A stretch of DNA of 64,000 nucleotides from Motiliproteus sp965230735 (GTDB lineage: Bacteria; Pseudomonadota; Gammaproteobacteria; Pseudomonadales; Balneatricaceae). The notes below the pieces were generated by a model. The model worked only from the letters and a program-made list of their open reading frames with translations, was not told the origin of the DNA and ran no database searches. This document shows positions 27,408 to 36,060 of this stretch, in pieces; within the stretch, counting starts at the first letter, position 1; every line of letters starts with the position of its first letter. A program made the translations under genes and the position numbers. The DNA is taken from contig NZ_OZ246016.1 in NCBI RefSeq assembly GCF_965230735.1, positions 1-64,000 of the forward strand, in the 5' to 3' direction.

Positions 27408-28412
27408 ATGCCGCACTGCTTCCGTCTCGCCCTGACCCCGGGTGAACCAGCCGGTATCGGCCCGGATCTTTGCGTCCAGCTGGCGCAACACCCCCAGCCC
27501 CATCAACTGGTGGTGATCGGCAACGCCGAGCTGTTGCGCCAACGCGCCGAGAGCCTGGGACTGCCGCTGAACTTGCGCCCGTTCAACGCAGATCAGCCGC
27601 CGCAACCGAGCCAAGCCGGCGAGCTCTGGGTCCTTGACCTGCCCCTGGCTGAAAGCTGCGTCGCCGGTCAGCTCAACAGCGCCAACGCCGACTACGTCCT
27701 GCAAAGCTTACGACTCGCCACCGATGGCTGCCTGAACGGTCAATTCGATGCGCTGGTCACCGCCCCGGTACACAAAGGCGTTATCAACGATGCCGGCACC
27801 CCATTCAGCGGCCATACCGAGTTTCTGATGGAGCGCACCGGTGCCGAACAGGTCGTCATGATGCTGGCGACCGAAGGCCTTCGGGTTGCGCTGGTTACTA
27901 CCCACCTGCCGTTAAGCCAGGTACCGGCGGCCATTACAGCCGAGCGCATCAGCCAGATCTGCCACATTCTTAACCAGGATCTGCGCACCAAATTCGGCCT
28001 GCAACAGCCACGCATTCTGGTTTGCGGGCTCAACCCCCACGCCGGTGAAGGCGGCCACCTGGGATTGGAAGAGCAGCAGATCATCGAACCCACCCTGGCC
28101 AGGCTCAATGCCGAAGGGATGAACCTGATCGGCCCCCTTCCCGCTGACACCCTGTTCTGCGAACATCACCTGAAAGATGCCGATGCGGTACTGGCGATGT
28201 ATCACGACCAGGGATTGCCGGTGTTAAAGCACAAAGGGTTCGGAAAAGCGGTTAATATTACCTTGGGACTACCGATCATCCGCACCTCGGTTGATCACGG
28301 TACGGCACTGGACCTGGCTGGAACGGGTCAGGCCGATAGCGGCAGCTTGATCACCGCCATCGATTATGCGGCGCTGATGGTCGCCGCGCAGCGCGGTAAC
28401 ACCCCGTCATAG
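27408..28412 (+). CDS. pdxA: 4-hydroxythreonine-4-phosphate dehydrogenase
   Basis: A 334-residue PdxA of pyridoxal 5'-phosphate synthesis, oxidising 4-phosphohydroxythreonine with NAD. Conserved pieces: LALTPGEPAGIGPDL, VTAPVHKGVINDAGTPFSGHTEFL, CGLNPHAGEGGHLGLEE, MYHDQGLPVLKHKGFGKAVNITLGLPIIRTSVDHGTALDLAG; the histidines are the metal ligands. I set the start at ATG 27408, seven bases after the surA stop; a longer frame would run through surA. Confidence 0.96.
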   Translation: MPHCFRLALTPGEPAGIGPDLCVQLAQHPQPHQLVVIGNAELLRQRAESLGLPLNLRPFNADQPPQPSQAGELWVLDLPLAESCVAGQLNSANADYVLQSLRLATDGCLNGQFDALVTAPVHKGVINDAGTPFSGHTEFLMERTGAEQVVMMLATEGLRVALVTTHLPLSQVPAAITAERISQICHILNQDLRTKFGLQQPRILVCGLNPHAGEGGHLGLEEQQIIEPTLARLNAEGMNLIGPLPADTLFCEHHLKDADAVLAMYHDQGLPVLKHKGFGKAVNITLGLPIIRTSVDHGTALDLAGTGQADSGSLITAIDYAALMVAAQRGNTPS

Positions 28413-28461
28413 CCCAACACAGACAACGTGCGAGACCAGCTCGCGCGCAAACAGGATACCC

Positions 28462-29301
28462 ATGAAGCAGAGCCCGCTCGGCCATCAGGCGCGTAAGCGT
28501 TTCGGTCAGAATTTTCTCCAGAATCCCGGCGTGATCCGGCGGATCATCCGCGCCATTCACCCCAAACCCGGCCAGCATTTGGTCGAGATCGGTCCGGGCC
28601 TGGGCGCCCTTACCGAAGAGCTGCTGGCCGCAGCCGGCGAGCTGGATGTGGTCGAACTGGACCGTGACCTGATCCCGATTCTTCGCACCCAGTTCTTCCG
28701 TTACGAGCAGAACTTCCGCATCCATGAAGCGGATGCGCTGAAGTTCGATTTTGGCCAATTGGCGACCGACGAACGCCCGCTGCGGGTGGTCGGTAACCTG
28801 CCCTACAACATCTCGACTCCGCTGATCTTCCATCTACTCAGCCACAGCGGGTTGATCGAAGATATGTATTTCATGCTTCAGAAAGAGGTGGTCGAACGGC
28901 TGGCGGCCCAGCCCGGTGAGAGCGCCTACGGACGTCTGAGCATCATGGCGCAATACTATTGCGAGGTGTCGAATCTGTTTCTGGTTGGCCCGGAAGCCTT
29001 CCACCCCAAACCCAAGGTCGATTCGGCGATCGTCAAGCTCAAGCCCTATCCGACCCCGCCGCATCTGGCCGACAACCCCAAGGATTTCGAAACCCTGGTA
29101 CGCACCGCCTTCACTCAACGCCGCAAGACCCTGCGCAACAATCTGAAGCAGTTGCTGCCGGTTGAACTGATCGAAGCGGTCGGTATCGATCCCGGCATCC
29201 GCCCCGAAAGGATCTCATTGCCGGAGTTTGTAACCCTGGCCAACCGCTACAGTCTATATGTGCAGCAGTCCCAATCCGAGCCGGAGAATCCCCATGAGTG
29301 A
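28462..29301 (+). CDS. rsmA: 16S rRNA dimethyladenosine transferase
   Basis: A 279-residue RsmA/KsgA that dimethylates two adjacent adenosines near the 3' end of 16S rRNA. HQARKRFGQNFLQNPGVI is the usual N-terminus. The SAM site is LVEIGPGLGALTEELL with VVELDRDLI. The catalytic NLPYNISTPLIFHLL (NLPY) and the C-terminal helical domain with RTAFTQRRKTLRNNLK are present. Its last eight bases overlap the start of apaG, the order pdxA-rsmA-apaG-apaH being conserved in gammaproteobacteria. Confidence 0.97.
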   Translation: MKQSPLGHQARKRFGQNFLQNPGVIRRIIRAIHPKPGQHLVEIGPGLGALTEELLAAAGELDVVELDRDLIPILRTQFFRYEQNFRIHEADALKFDFGQLATDERPLRVVGNLPYNISTPLIFHLLSHSGLIEDMYFMLQKEVVERLAAQPGESAYGRLSIMAQYYCEVSNLFLVGPEAFHPKPKVDSAIVKLKPYPTPPHLADNPKDFETLVRTAFTQRRKTLRNNLKQLLPVELIEAVGIDPGIRPERISLPEFVTLANRYSLYVQQSQSEPENPHE

Positions 29302-29665
29302 GCCGATCAGCATCGACGTCAAGACCGACTACCTCGACCATCAGTCCGACCCGGATAACCAGCGATTCGTGTTCGCCTACCACATCACCATCAGCAACAA
29401 CGGTGGCGAAGCGGTCAAGCTGTTGAGCCGCTACTGGCGCATCACCGACGGTGATCAGCATGTGCAGGAGGTCGAAGGCCAGGGCGTAGTCGGCGAACAG
29501 CCGGAGATCGAACCCGGCGACAGCTACAGCTACACCAGCGGCACCGTCTTACCCTCCGAAGTGGGAATCATGGAGGGTTACTACGTGATGCAGAGCGCCT
29601 CCGGCGAGCAGTTCCAGGCTCCGATCGACGCCTTCACCCTGGCGCTCCCCCACGCACTGCACTAA
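29294..29665 (+). CDS. apaG: ApaG protein (Co2+/Mg2+ efflux-associated)
   Basis: A 123-residue single-domain ApaG with an Fn3-like beta sandwich. Signature strands are FVFAYHITISNNG, LLSRYWRITDG, VVGEQPEIEPGDSYSYTSGTVL and GIMEGYYVM. Its role is unclear; mutants in enterics affect Co2+ resistance and Mg2+ efflux. ATG 29294 overlaps the rsmA stop by eight bases and gives the family-typical start MSEPISIDVKT. Confidence 0.95.
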   Translation: MSEPISIDVKTDYLDHQSDPDNQRFVFAYHITISNNGGEAVKLLSRYWRITDGDQHVQEVEGQGVVGEQPEIEPGDSYSYTSGTVLPSEVGIMEGYYVMQSASGEQFQAPIDAFTLALPHALH

Positions 29666-29677
29666 AAGGACAATACG

Positions 29678-30484
29678 ATGATCTATGCCGTCGGCGATCT
29701 TCAGGGCTGCCTGGATGAACTGCTCCAGCTGCTTGAGCAGGTCGGTTTTGGTCGAGAGGATCAACTCTGGATTACCGGCGATCTGGTTAACCGGGGCCCC
29801 AAGTCGCTGGAAACGCTACGTTTTGTTAAATCCCTGGGCAACCAGGCCCGCACCGTTCTGGGCAACCACGACCTACACCTGCTGGCCGTCGCCCACGACA
29901 AGAAGCGCGTCGGTCGCAAAGATACCTTCGATGAAATCCTGGCCGCACCGGATCGGCTCGAACTGATGGAATGGCTGCGCCATCTACCCCTGCTGCATCG
30001 CGACCAAGGCTACCTGATGGTTCATGCCGGTATCCCGCCGATCTGGGATCCTGACACCGCCGCCGCCTGCGCCGCCGAGATGGAAGTGGTCCTGCAAGGG
30101 CCTAAAGCCGGTGATTTTTTCGCCAACATGTACGGCAACAGTCCCGACCGCTGGGATCCGATGCTCGAGGGTCACGCCCGCCACCGGCTGATCACCAACT
30201 ACCTGACCCGAATGCGCTTCTGCAGCGCCGACGGCACGCTGGAGCTGGCTACCAAGACCGGTCCGGCCAATCCGCCCAAAGGCTTTGCCCCCTGGTTCAG
30301 TTTTGAAGACCACCGTTGCGCCGATCAACAGCTACTCTTTGGACACTGGGCCTCGCTGGAAGGACGCGCCAATCGTGACGGTTTCCATGCTCTGGATACC
30401 GGTTGTGTCTGGGGCGGCCAGCTGACCGCGCTACGGATACAGGATCAACGCCTGTTTCAAGTCCCCAGTCCCGGCTACGCCTGA
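29678..30484 (+). CDS. apaH: Symmetrical bis(5'-nucleosyl)-tetraphosphatase
   Basis: A 268-residue ApaH that splits Ap4A into two ADP and, in E. coli, removes Np4 caps from RNA. It belongs to the PPP phosphatase fold: YAVGDLQGCLDEL, WITGDLVNRGPKSLE and VLGNHDLHLLAV carry the metal-binding Asp/His/Asn residues; FGHWASLEG and ALDTGCVWGGQLTALR are C-terminal signatures. Good ribosome site AAAGGA. Spaced 12 bases after apaG. Confidence 0.97.
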   Translation: MIYAVGDLQGCLDELLQLLEQVGFGREDQLWITGDLVNRGPKSLETLRFVKSLGNQARTVLGNHDLHLLAVAHDKKRVGRKDTFDEILAAPDRLELMEWLRHLPLLHRDQGYLMVHAGIPPIWDPDTAAACAAEMEVVLQGPKAGDFFANMYGNSPDRWDPMLEGHARHRLITNYLTRMRFCSADGTLELATKTGPANPPKGFAPWFSFEDHRCADQQLLFGHWASLEGRANRDGFHALDTGCVWGGQLTALRIQDQRLFQVPSPGYA

Positions 30485-30517
30485 GCCCTCCTTCAACCAC
30501 TGCGCAGGAGTCACCGC

Positions 30518-30862
30518 ATGACCGAATTCGAACAGATCGACGCCCAACGGGCCAAAACCCTGATCGACCAAGGTGCCGCCCTGGCCGATATCCGCGACCC
30601 TGAGAGCTTTTCCCGCGCACACATACCCGGCGCAGTCCATCTGGACAACAGCAACCTGCAGCAGTTTGTCGAAGAGTCCGACCTGGATCTGCCGCTGGTG
30701 GTCTACTGCTACCACGGCCTGAGCAGCCAGTCAGCGGCCCAGTTTCTGATCAGCCGGGGGTTCGAAGAGGTCTACAGCCTGGCCGGAGGTTTCGAAGGCT
30801 GGCAGCAGCAGTTTCCTCAGCACTGCCAGCAGGCCCAGCATCCGGACCGGGAACAACCTTGA
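30518..30862 (+). CDS. glpE: Thiosulfate sulfurtransferase GlpE
   Basis: A 114-residue single-domain rhodanese. The active-site loop reads CYHGLSSQSAAQFL, with the catalytic cysteine at the start, very close to E. coli GlpE. The rest follows the family: ALADIRDPESFSRAHIPGAVHLDN and VYSLAGGFEGWQQQFP. It transfers sulfane sulfur from thiosulfate to cyanide or to thioredoxin in vitro. The stop overlaps the cca start by one base. Confidence 0.95.
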   Translation: MTEFEQIDAQRAKTLIDQGAALADIRDPESFSRAHIPGAVHLDNSNLQQFVEESDLDLPLVVYCYHGLSSQSAAQFLISRGFEEVYSLAGGFEGWQQQFPQHCQQAQHPDREQP

Positions 30863-32001
30863 TGCAGACCTATCTGGTCGGCGGTGCCGTTCGTGACCGC
30901 CTGCTCGGCTTCGAGGTCTATGACCGCGACTGGGTCGTGGTCGGTGCCAGCGCAGAGCAGATGCTGGCAGACGGCTTCGTGCCGGTGGGCAAAGACTTTC
31001 CGGTCTTTTTACACCCCCGGACCCATGAAGAATATGCCCTGGCCCGTACCGAACGTAAGACCGGCCTTGGCTACGGCGGCTTCCAGTTTCATGCGGCTCC
31101 CGATGTCACCCTGGAACAGGATCTGTTACGCCGAGACCTCACCATCAATGCGATGGCCGAAGATAACCAGGGACAGCTGATCGACCCCTACGGCGGCCGT
31201 GACGATCTGAAACAAAAACGCCTGCGTCATGTCTCCGCCGCCTTTGCCGAAGATCCTCTGCGGGTACTGCGCACGGCCCGTTTTCTGGCCCGCTTCCATC
31301 GACTGGGGTTTGAGGTGGCCGCTGAAACGATGGCGTTGATGAGCCAACTCAGCAGCCGGGAAGAACTCCAGGCCCTGTCCAGCGAACGGGTCTGGAAGGA
31401 AACCGAACGGGCACTGGGCGAAAGCTCACCGCAACTGTATTTCAGCTGCCTGCAACAGTGTGGTGCGCTGGCACAACTGATGCCGGAGCTGCAGCTTAAT
31501 TCGCGCCTGATAGAGCTACTCGAGCAGGCGGCGGCCCAACAGTTCGATGATGAAGTCCGCTGGGCGCTGCTGTGCCATCAAATCGAACAGGAAGCCGATC
31601 TGGAACAGCTGCAGCAGCGGCTCAAGACACCCAAGCGATTCCAGCAAAGCGCGCAGTTACTGCGACGGCATCATCCGACGCTACAGAAGCCGTTGACGGC
31701 AGAACGGCTGCTGTCACTGTATCAGGGTCTGGATCTGTCACGCCGCCCCGAACGTTTAGCGCCCTTTATCGAGGGCTGCGGGTTGATCTTCACCGACCAT
31801 CCCGAGAGCCTGAATCGATGTCGGCAATTACCGGAACTGATCGACGGCATCAACCAGATTCAACCCAGGCAACTGGTACAGCAAGGTTTCAAAGGCGCAG
31901 AGCTGGGGCAGGAACTGCAACGGCGTCGACTCTCCTGGCTGCAACAGCAGCTGTCACCCACACCGCCACAAGCAGCGCCCGACAGCAACGATCAGGAGTA
32001 A
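30862..32001 (+). CDS. cca: CCA-adding tRNA nucleotidyltransferase with degenerate HD domain
   Basis: A 379-residue class II CCA-adding enzyme that builds or repairs tRNA 3' CCA ends. The N-terminal catalytic part is intact: LVGGAVRDRLLG, catalytic DxD at Asp21/Asp23 (YDRDWVVVG), RRDLTINAMA, YGGRDDLKQKRLRHV and DPLRVLRTARFLAR. The C-terminal half aligns with the HD phosphohydrolase domain of E. coli Cca, but the key HD pair is HQ here (VRWALLCHQIEQEAD, His239-Gln240), the expected RHHGHG stretch is absent, and the protein is about 30 residues shorter than E. coli Cca. So the nucleotidyltransferase should work, while the 2',3'-phosphodiesterase/phosphatase activity has probably been lost. Translation is coupled to glpE (TGATG). 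Confidence 0.94.
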   Translation: MQTYLVGGAVRDRLLGFEVYDRDWVVVGASAEQMLADGFVPVGKDFPVFLHPRTHEEYALARTERKTGLGYGGFQFHAAPDVTLEQDLLRRDLTINAMAEDNQGQLIDPYGGRDDLKQKRLRHVSAAFAEDPLRVLRTARFLARFHRLGFEVAAETMALMSQLSSREELQALSSERVWKETERALGESSPQLYFSCLQQCGALAQLMPELQLNSRLIELLEQAAAQQFDDEVRWALLCHQIEQEADLEQLQQRLKTPKRFQQSAQLLRRHHPTLQKPLTAERLLSLYQGLDLSRRPERLAPFIEGCGLIFTDHPESLNRCRQLPELIDGINQIQPRQLVQQGFKGAELGQELQRRRLSWLQQQLSPTPPQAAPDSNDQE

Positions 32002-32005
32002 CCCG

Positions 32006-32785
32006 ATGACTCAGCCCGCCTGCTTCAGCTCCGTCACATCCAGACCCGGTTTCGACAGCCCCGTCGCTCTGGTGACCGGAGCGGCCCGCCGCGTCGGCGC
32101 CTGTATCGCCCGACGCCTGCATGGCGCGGGCTATCGGGTCGTAATCCACTACAACCGGTCTCAGGCCGAGGCCGAACTGCTGGCCGCCGAGTTGAATCGT
32201 ATCGAACCGGCCAGCGCCTGCTGCCTGAGCGCCGATCTGAACGATGCGGACCAGGTCCGCCAATTGGCCAACCGGGCACGGGATTACTGGCAACGGCTCG
32301 ACCTGCTGGTCAACAATGCCTCGACCTTCTACCCCACCCCATTGGCCCAGGCCAACCAAACCCAATGGAACGACCTGATCGGTTCCAACCTGCAGGCACC
32401 GCTGTGGTTATCGCAGGCCTTGGCCGACGAGCTACAGCAACGCGAAGGGGTGATTGTGAATATCGTGGATGTCCATGCCCAACGGCCGCTGAAAGGATTT
32501 CCGGTCTACTCAGTCGCCAAGGCCGGACTGGCGATGTTGACCCAATCACTGGCCAAGGAGCTGGCACCCAAGGTGCGCGTCAACGGCGTTGCCCCCGGGC
32601 CGATACTGCCGCCGGAAGGCGCTGCCAAACGGGATAAGGAAGCGGAACAGAAAGCTCTCGACAGCACCCTGCTGGGTCGCTACGGATGCCCCGATGACAT
32701 TGCCGACGCGGTGCTGTTTCTGGCCGGGCAGAACTTTATCACCGGCCAGATCCTGGCGGTCGATGGCGGTAAGTCGGTCTGCTGA
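32006..32785 (+). CDS. Pteridine reductase (FolM-like SDR)
   Basis: A 259-residue short-chain dehydrogenase. The nucleotide site reads TGAARRVGACIARRL, the arginine-bearing form typical of PTR1/FolM pteridine reductases. NNASTFYPTPL follows, then the catalytic pair in YSVAKAGLAML. The C-terminus has FITGQILAVDGGKSV. It probably reduces dihydromonapterin or dihydrobiopterin to the tetrahydro form. Four bases separate it from cca, and it is convergent with folK, which supports a pterin role. Confidence 0.88.
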   Translation: MTQPACFSSVTSRPGFDSPVALVTGAARRVGACIARRLHGAGYRVVIHYNRSQAEAELLAAELNRIEPASACCLSADLNDADQVRQLANRARDYWQRLDLLVNNASTFYPTPLAQANQTQWNDLIGSNLQAPLWLSQALADELQQREGVIVNIVDVHAQRPLKGFPVYSVAKAGLAMLTQSLAKELAPKVRVNGVAPGPILPPEGAAKRDKEAEQKALDSTLLGRYGCPDDIADAVLFLAGQNFITGQILAVDGGKSVC

Positions 32786-32825
32786 TCCCGACCCGCCTGG
32801 AGCTGCTCTTTTGGTAAACCGGCGC

Positions 32826-33374
32826 TCAGTTACGCTGAAGCTGCTGGCCTTGCCATTCAAACGGTACCGTCCAGAGCCGCTGGCGTTTCTTCGCATCCTG
32901 CTGCCGGCGACTGTCGTAATCCTGCCAAATATCGCTGTAGCTGCGCTGGGATACAGGATGTAAGTACTCAGGAGCAATCTCAGCCAACGGCTGCAGTACA
33001 AATGCATTGGTTAGGATTTCGTCGCGTGGCAGCTCGCCGCCACTGCCATCTTCCAGCCGAAATTCACCAACGAAGTCGTCGTAGATCAGGATATCGATAT
33101 CCAGCGTTCGGGCGCTGAACTTGATTGCATTGCGACAGCGGTCGTTGTCATGTTCGATCCGGCGTAACAGGCTGAACAGTTGCGGCAGCGCCAGCTCGGT
33201 CTCTATCCCAACCACCAGGTTGTAGAACGGATCGCCGTCAAACCCCACCGCTTCACTTTCGTATACGCTGGAGATCAACAACTCACCGAACTGCAACTGC
33301 AGGGCATCCAGGCAGGCACTGATGTAACGCTGGCGCTCGATATTGCTACCGATGCTTAAAAACGCCTGACTCAT
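32826..33374 (-). CDS. folK: 2-amino-4-hydroxy-6-hydroxymethyldihydropteridine pyrophosphokinase
   Basis: A 182-residue HPPK of folate synthesis, which transfers pyrophosphate from ATP to hydroxymethyl-dihydropterin. Motifs: FLSIGSNIERQRYISACLDAL, SVYESEAVGFDGDPFYNLVVGIET and TLDIDILIYDD (metal-binding aspartates), followed by LPRDEILTNAFVLQPLAEIAPEYLHP. Its start overlaps the folB stop by four bases (ATGA), giving a coupled folB-folK pair. The last 25 residues are basic and glutamine-rich, a tail beyond the normal end. Confidence 0.93.
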   Translation of the reverse strand: MSQAFLSIGSNIERQRYISACLDALQLQFGELLISSVYESEAVGFDGDPFYNLVVGIETELALPQLFSLLRRIEHDNDRCRNAIKFSARTLDIDILIYDDFVGEFRLEDGSGGELPRDEILTNAFVLQPLAEIAPEYLHPVSQRSYSDIWQDYDSRRQQDAKKRQRLWTVPFEWQGQQLQRN

Positions 33375-33730
33375 GCCGGCTTCTCGCCACGTTCAATGAT
33401 CACCCCGACATCCTTGGCACCTCGAACGGCTCCCGGCTTACCCAGGCGCAACCGGATCCACGGGGTGGGGAATTCGCTCAGTACGATCTCGGCGATCTGT
33501 TCGGCCATGGTTTCGACCAGCAGGAATTCACTCTGCTCGATAAAGGCGATCAAGCGCTTGCTAACGGTCTTATAGCTGATGGTGTTGTCGATATCTTCGG
33601 TATTGGCGGCTTGGCGGATATCGGTTGCCATCTCCAGATCGAGGCTGACCCGTTGGCGGATCTTGCGCTCCCAATCGTAGATACCGATCACCGTTTCCAC
33701 TTCCAGTTCCTTGATATAAACAATGTCCAT
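33371..33730 (-). CDS. folB: Dihydroneopterin aldolase
   Basis: A 119-residue FolB that cleaves dihydroneopterin to hydroxymethyl-dihydropterin. MDIVYIKELEVETVIGIYDWERKIRQ, a strong match to the FolB N-terminus, is followed by DNTISYKTVSKRLIAFIEQSEFLLVETMAEQIAEI with the catalytic region, and RLGKPGAVRGAKDVGVIIER with the active-site lysine. First gene of folB-folK; divergent from plsY. The ribosome site GGAGATCTTA is good. Confidence 0.96.
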   Translation of the reverse strand: MDIVYIKELEVETVIGIYDWERKIRQRVSLDLEMATDIRQAANTEDIDNTISYKTVSKRLIAFIEQSEFLLVETMAEQIAEIVLSEFPTPWIRLRLGKPGAVRGAKDVGVIIERGEKPA

Positions 33731-33874
33731 TAAGATCTCCTTGGGCAGACTGAACGATCGGGGCCGACGTTGGCCGCTTTTACATCATCGAACAGTTCTG
33801 CTACTAATGCATGTTTAGCTTGCGTGCTGCATAGCAGCAATTATTGGCCCATTTATCAGACTTGGCACAGCTCC

Positions 33875-34465
33875 ATGGCGTTTGAGCTCAATCTAACCTG
33901 CGCCCTGCTAATGATCGGCGCCTACCTGCTGGGATCTATCTCCAGCGCAGTGCTGGTTTGCCGTGCGTTGGGTTATGAGGATCCGCGAACGCTGGGCTCG
34001 GGCAACCCCGGCGCGACCAATGTCTGGCGGACCAGCTCCAAACATGCAGCCGCCATCACCTTTGTTGCCGACCTGCTTAAAGGCACCCTGCCGGTCTGGC
34101 TGGCGTTGCAGTTCGGACTCAGTCTTTTAGAGGCCGCCCTTTGCGGTTTAGCAGCCGTGATCGGACACATGCTACCTGTTTTCTTTCGTTTTCGTGGCGG
34201 CAAGGGCGTTGCCACTTTTCTGGGCGCCTGCCTCGGTATCGACCCGCTACTCGCGCTCAGTCAGATCAGCCTGTGGCTGGTCACCATGCTGACTTTCCGG
34301 CGCTCCTCGGTGGCTTCGATAACCTGTGCCTTAGCCACCCCGCTCCTGTGCTACTGGCAACAACCGGAGTTACTGCCGGTACTGGGACTGATGTCTTTGC
34401 TGCTGATTATCAGCCACCGCAACAACATCCGTCGACTGATCAGCGGCAGCGAGCAACGGCTCTAA
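33875..34465 (+). CDS. plsY: Glycerol-3-phosphate acyltransferase PlsY
   Basis: A 196-residue five-pass membrane enzyme that acylates glycerol 3-phosphate from acyl-phosphate, the first step of phospholipid synthesis. GAYLLGSISSAVLV, the GSGNPGATNVWRT loop (active site), VADLLKGTLPVWLA, GHMLPVFFRFRGGKGVATFLGACLGI and ISHRNNIRRLISGSE are the three cytoplasmic signature loops. I chose ATG 33875; a longer frame would begin at 33770 without a membrane-protein-like start. Confidence 0.94.
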   Translation: MAFELNLTCALLMIGAYLLGSISSAVLVCRALGYEDPRTLGSGNPGATNVWRTSSKHAAAITFVADLLKGTLPVWLALQFGLSLLEAALCGLAAVIGHMLPVFFRFRGGKGVATFLGACLGIDPLLALSQISLWLVTMLTFRRSSVASITCALATPLLCYWQQPELLPVLGLMSLLLIISHRNNIRRLISGSEQRL

Positions 34466-34495
34466 CCTCAGAACACGCCCCCAAACCACCAAACC

Positions 34496-35548
34496 TTAGA
34501 CCGGTGCCAATTCGACCATCGGCCAGCGAGGTCGGGCCTCTATTTTGTCGCCGCTACGCTGCCCGGCCAGCAGGCGCTGACAACCGGCATAGGCGATCAT
34601 CGCGCCGTTGTCGGTACAAAACTTCGGCCGGGCATAGAACAGCTCGGCGCCACGCTTGGTCGCCATCGCGCCGAGGCGCTCACGCAGCATCGAATTGGCG
34701 CTGACCCCACCGGCGATCACCAGGGTCTTCAACCCGGTTTGCTCCAGTGCCCGGCGGCACTTGATCGTCAGGGTATCGATCACCGCTTCCTGGAAAGCCA
34801 GCGCGATATCGTTGATATCCTGCTCGCTCAGTTCCCCCGACTCGTCACGCAGCTTGTCGGACGTATTCAGGGTAAAGGTCTTTAAGCCGCTGAAACTCAG
34901 GTCCAACCCGGGCCGATCGGTCATCGGTCGCGGGAAACGGAACCGTCCCGGCGTACCTTGCTCGGCGCGCTTGGCGATCAACGGGCCTCCCGGATAATCC
35001 AACCCCAGCATCTTGGCCGCTTTGTCGAACGCCTCCCCGGCCGCATCGTCGAGGGACTCGCCCAACAACTGATACTGACCCAACCCCTTCACTTCAAACA
35101 GCTGGGTATGACCACCGGAAACCAGCAGCGCCAAAAAGGGGAACGCCGGCGGCTCGGCCTCCAGCATCGGGGCCAACAGATGACCTTCCATATGATGTAC
35201 CCCCAACACCGGCTTATTCCAGGCCAGCGCCAGCGAAGTCGCCAGCGACGCGCCGGTCATCAGCGCACCGATCAGGCCGGGGCCGGCCGTATAGGCAATG
35301 GCATCGATACCTTCTCCATTGCCGGCACCCTCACCACCAGCATCACAACCGGCCTCGCTCAGCACCTGACGGATCAACGGGATCAGTTTCAGAATGTGGT
35401 CCCGCGACGCCAGCTCAGGCACCACACCGCCGTATTCGGCATGCATCGCCACCTGACTGTAGAGCGCATCGGCCAACAGGCCCTGCTCACTGTCATACAG
35501 CGCAACACCGGTTTCATCACAGGAGGTCTCTATACCCAATACACGCAT
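34496..35548 (-). CDS. tsaD: tRNA N6-threonylcarbamoyladenosine transferase TsaD
   Basis: A 350-residue TsaD, catalytic subunit of the complex that puts t6A at position 37 of ANN-decoding tRNAs. MRVLGIETSCDETGVALYD, HAEYGGVVPELASRDH, VHHMEGHLLAPML (metal histidines), FLALLVSGGHTQLFEVKGLGQY, LDDAAGEAFDKAAKMLGLDYPGGP and VIAGGVSANSMLRERL are full-length signatures. I reject a 25-residue N-terminal extension; ATG 35548 gives the standard start. Divergent from rpsU, as in many proteobacteria. Confidence 0.97.
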   Translation of the reverse strand: MRVLGIETSCDETGVALYDSEQGLLADALYSQVAMHAEYGGVVPELASRDHILKLIPLIRQVLSEAGCDAGGEGAGNGEGIDAIAYTAGPGLIGALMTGASLATSLALAWNKPVLGVHHMEGHLLAPMLEAEPPAFPFLALLVSGGHTQLFEVKGLGQYQLLGESLDDAAGEAFDKAAKMLGLDYPGGPLIAKRAEQGTPGRFRFPRPMTDRPGLDLSFSGLKTFTLNTSDKLRDESGELSEQDINDIALAFQEAVIDTLTIKCRRALEQTGLKTLVIAGGVSANSMLRERLGAMATKRGAELFYARPKFCTDNGAMIAYAGCQRLLAGQRSGDKIEARPRWPMVELAPV

Positions 35549-35628
35549 CTGAATTCTCTGGCAGCTCGGCAGTTTCGGCGCATAATACCAGCCCAACGGG
35601 ACGATGCCATCAAAATCCCCCATCAGGG

Positions 35629-35658
35629 TTTACAATACCTTTGAGGAAGAATTAGAAT
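35629..35658 (+). promoter_or_regulatory. Candidate sigma-70 promoter of rpsU-dnaG-rpoD
   Basis: A -35 element TTTACA (35629-35634) and -10 element TAGAAT (35653-35658) are spaced 18 bases apart, upstream of rpsU and downstream of the tsaD start on the other strand. Transcription would begin at the foot of the hairpin at 35663. Confidence 0.5.
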
Positions 35659-35662
35659 GTGC

Positions 35663-35683
35663 GCCCCTGAAATTTTCGGGGGC
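35663..35683 (+). other. Hairpin in the rpsU leader
   Basis: GCCCC (35663-35667) pairs with GGGGC (35679-35683), continued by GAAA/TTTC pairing, giving a long stem with a very small loop at the likely 5' end of the transcript. No T-run follows, so it is more likely a 5'-protecting structure or regulatory element than a terminator. Confidence 0.4.
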
Positions 35684-35769
35684 CGTTTCTGTGGCCAAAA
35701 ACTCTGGTTTAACCGCCCTGAAACCACATTGTTCGATCAACGAAATTAACGTTAACCAAAGGTAAGACA

Positions 35770-35985
35770 ATGCCAAGTGTAAAAGTCCGTGATACCGAGC
35801 CGTTTGATATCGCTCTGCGTCGTTTTAAGCGTTCTTGCGAGAAGGCAGGTATTCTGGCTGAAGTACGTCGCCGCGAGCACTACGAGAAGCCGACTTCTGT
35901 ACGTAAGCGCAAGGCTGCTGCCGCTGTTAAGCGTCACGCCAAGAAGGTCGCCCGCGAGAACAACCGTCGCGTTCGCCTGTACTAA
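35770..35985 (+). CDS. rpsU: 30S ribosomal protein S21
   Basis: A 71-residue S21, nearly identical to the enterobacterial protein: MPSVKVRDTEPFDIALRRFKRSCEKAGILAEVRRREHYEKPT, then a lysine/arginine-rich tail ending RRVRLY. It helps the 30S subunit bind mRNA. It opens the macromolecular-synthesis operon. Ribosome site AAAGGTAAG. Codon use here is biased to highly expressed codons (for example many CGT Arg and GCT Ala codons) compared with neighbours. Confidence 0.98.
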   Translation: MPSVKVRDTEPFDIALRRFKRSCEKAGILAEVRRREHYEKPTSVRKRKAAAAVKRHAKKVARENNRRVRLY

Positions 35986-36060
35986 TCCCGGCTTAGCCGA
36001 TTAGTACCGCACGTACCTGAACCACGGAATAACTTCGACATCCAGACATAGACAGAAGCC

